This document shows, piece by piece, positions 5,488-5,985 of a DNA stretch of 5,985 nt. The DNA comes from an uncultured Hyphomicrobiales bacterium (GTDB lineage: Bacteria; Pseudomonadota; Alphaproteobacteria; Rhizobiales; Beijerinckiaceae): assembly GCA_903903935.1 (NCBI GenBank), contig CAIVAX010000045.1, forward strand, positions 1-5,985, read 5' to 3'. The position numbers and the translations under genes were made by a program. The notes below the pieces were generated by a model that saw only the letters and a program-made list of their open reading frames with translations, ran no database searches and had not been told where the DNA came from. The number at the start of each line of letters is the position of its first letter. The first letter of the stretch is position 1.

Positions 5488-5985
5488 TGATGCCCGAGAG
5501 TGGATCTTACAATAGCTTCCACTTGTTTGCGAGCTGAAGCCAGACCCAGTCCCGTCTGAATTATAAAATGGGCCGCTTTGCGTTTTTGCTGATCATCGAT
5601 CTGCTGTGCAAGGATAGATTTGAATTTGTCTTCTGTCATTCCAGGCCTTAAGAGGACGCGTTTCTTTTGTTCTTCTGCGCTCGCCGTAACAACAAGAATA
5701 AAATCAAAATCCGATCGTTTTCGCTTTTCAAAAAGCAAGGGGATGTCGAGAACAACTAGGGGTTTTCGGAGACTGCGACATTTATCCAGAAACGCATTCT
5801 CTTTCTCTCTGATGAGAGGATGCAGAATCTGTTCTAAAAGTTGGAGCTTGCTTTTGTCTTTAAAAACACTGTCTCCGAGTTTTTTCCTATCAATCGAAGA
5901 TCCTTCAACAGCATCTGGAAAATGAATGGACAGAGGAGCAAGAGCTTCTTTTGAATAGAGCTCATGAACACTTGCGTCAGAATCA
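5484..5985 (-). CDS. coaE: Dephospho-CoA kinase, partial (N-terminus beyond the right edge)
   Basis: The frame is open from the right edge to the TGA at 5486-5484, giving 166 residues. CoaE phosphorylates the ribose 3'-hydroxyl of dephospho-CoA in the last step of coenzyme A synthesis in the cytoplasm. The visible part opens with [10 protein letters not shown] (family DADxIVHELY, substrate-binding Asp) and continues with the [10 protein letters not shown] block, [12 protein letters not shown] (the highly conserved DIPLLFE motif), [25 protein letters not shown] in the lid region, and [19 protein letters not shown] near the end. About 30 residues with the P-loop should lie outside the window, which would give the usual length of about 195. 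A TTG at 5738 that could be read as a start falls inside DIPLLFE and is not real. It reads straight into dnaQ, an arrangement common in alphaproteobacteria. Confidence 0.96.
   Translation of the reverse strand, partial: DSDASVHELYSKEALAPLSIHFPDAVEGSSIDRKKLGDSVFKDKSKLQLLEQILHPLIREKENAFLDKCRSLRKPLVVLDIPLLFEKRKRSDFDFILVVTASAEEQKKRVLLRPGMTEDKFKSILAQQIDDQQKRKAAHFIIQTGLGLASARKQVEAIVRSTLGHQ

Noticed and set aside
5736..5738. TTG as start of a short 84-residue gene
   Set aside because: The frame is open upstream to the window edge and encodes the rest of CoaE; the TTG codes for Leu within DIPLLFE.
5781..5790. TTATCCAGA in coaE as a DnaA box
   Set aside because: It is a single one-mismatch site inside a coding sequence with no neighbouring boxes or AT-rich unwinding region; it does not support an origin here.
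5620..5925. 101-residue + strand ORF opposite coaE, and similar long antisense ORFs opposite dnaQ, mltA and smr
   Set aside because: They are shadows of conserved genes on the other strand, with no domain signal of their own.

Overview
The window reads as a housekeeping stretch of an alphaproteobacterial chromosome, most like the Rhizobiales and relatives. The evidence is the gene set and its order (coaE-dnaQ, secB, a Tim44/TimA-like protein, mltA, smr, a small XRE regulator) together with clear alphaproteobacterial family features in each protein. In many alphaproteobacteria this block lies close to the replication origin, so an origin-proximal position is likely, but no origin is visible here. 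Base composition looks moderate, neither strongly AT- nor GC-rich (not computed), which is low for free-living Rhizobiales. The species cannot be named from this window.

Layout, left to right: (1) the C-terminus of type I pantothenate kinase (coaA), + strand, cut by the left edge; (2) an adenosine/ribokinase-like PfkB kinase, - strand, ending 2 bases from the coaA stop; (3) a tight - strand cluster, read right to left as timA-like, mltA, smr, XRE regulator, with a 19-base gap and then two 4-base ATGA overlaps; (4) a 243-base divergent intergenic region containing an 8+8 bp inverted repeat; (5) secB, + strand; (6) dnaQ, - strand, convergent with secB at a 21-base gap; (7) coaE, - strand, running off the right edge without its start and reading directly into dnaQ.

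Functionally the two edge genes are both coenzyme A biosynthesis enzymes: CoaA for the first step and CoaE for the last. Between them lie a replication proofreading subunit (DnaQ), an export chaperone (SecB), a membrane-anchored Tim44-like protein, a lytic transglycosylase homologue (MltA), a Smr-domain protein, a small DNA-binding regulator and a nucleoside/sugar kinase. The overlaps suggest that timA-mltA-smr-xre is one transcription and translation unit. The PfkB kinase may be its last gene or have its own promoter in the 58-base gap.

I found no mobile element, CRISPR array, tRNA, rRNA, defence system or convincing undescribed system. The points worth a second look are modest: an MltA that cannot have an N-terminal signal peptide, fxsA missing from beside secB, the PfkB kinase in the place where gyrB often sits, a TTG start for dnaQ whose Shine-Dalgarno overlaps the coaE stop, and an operator-like inverted repeat between timA and secB.
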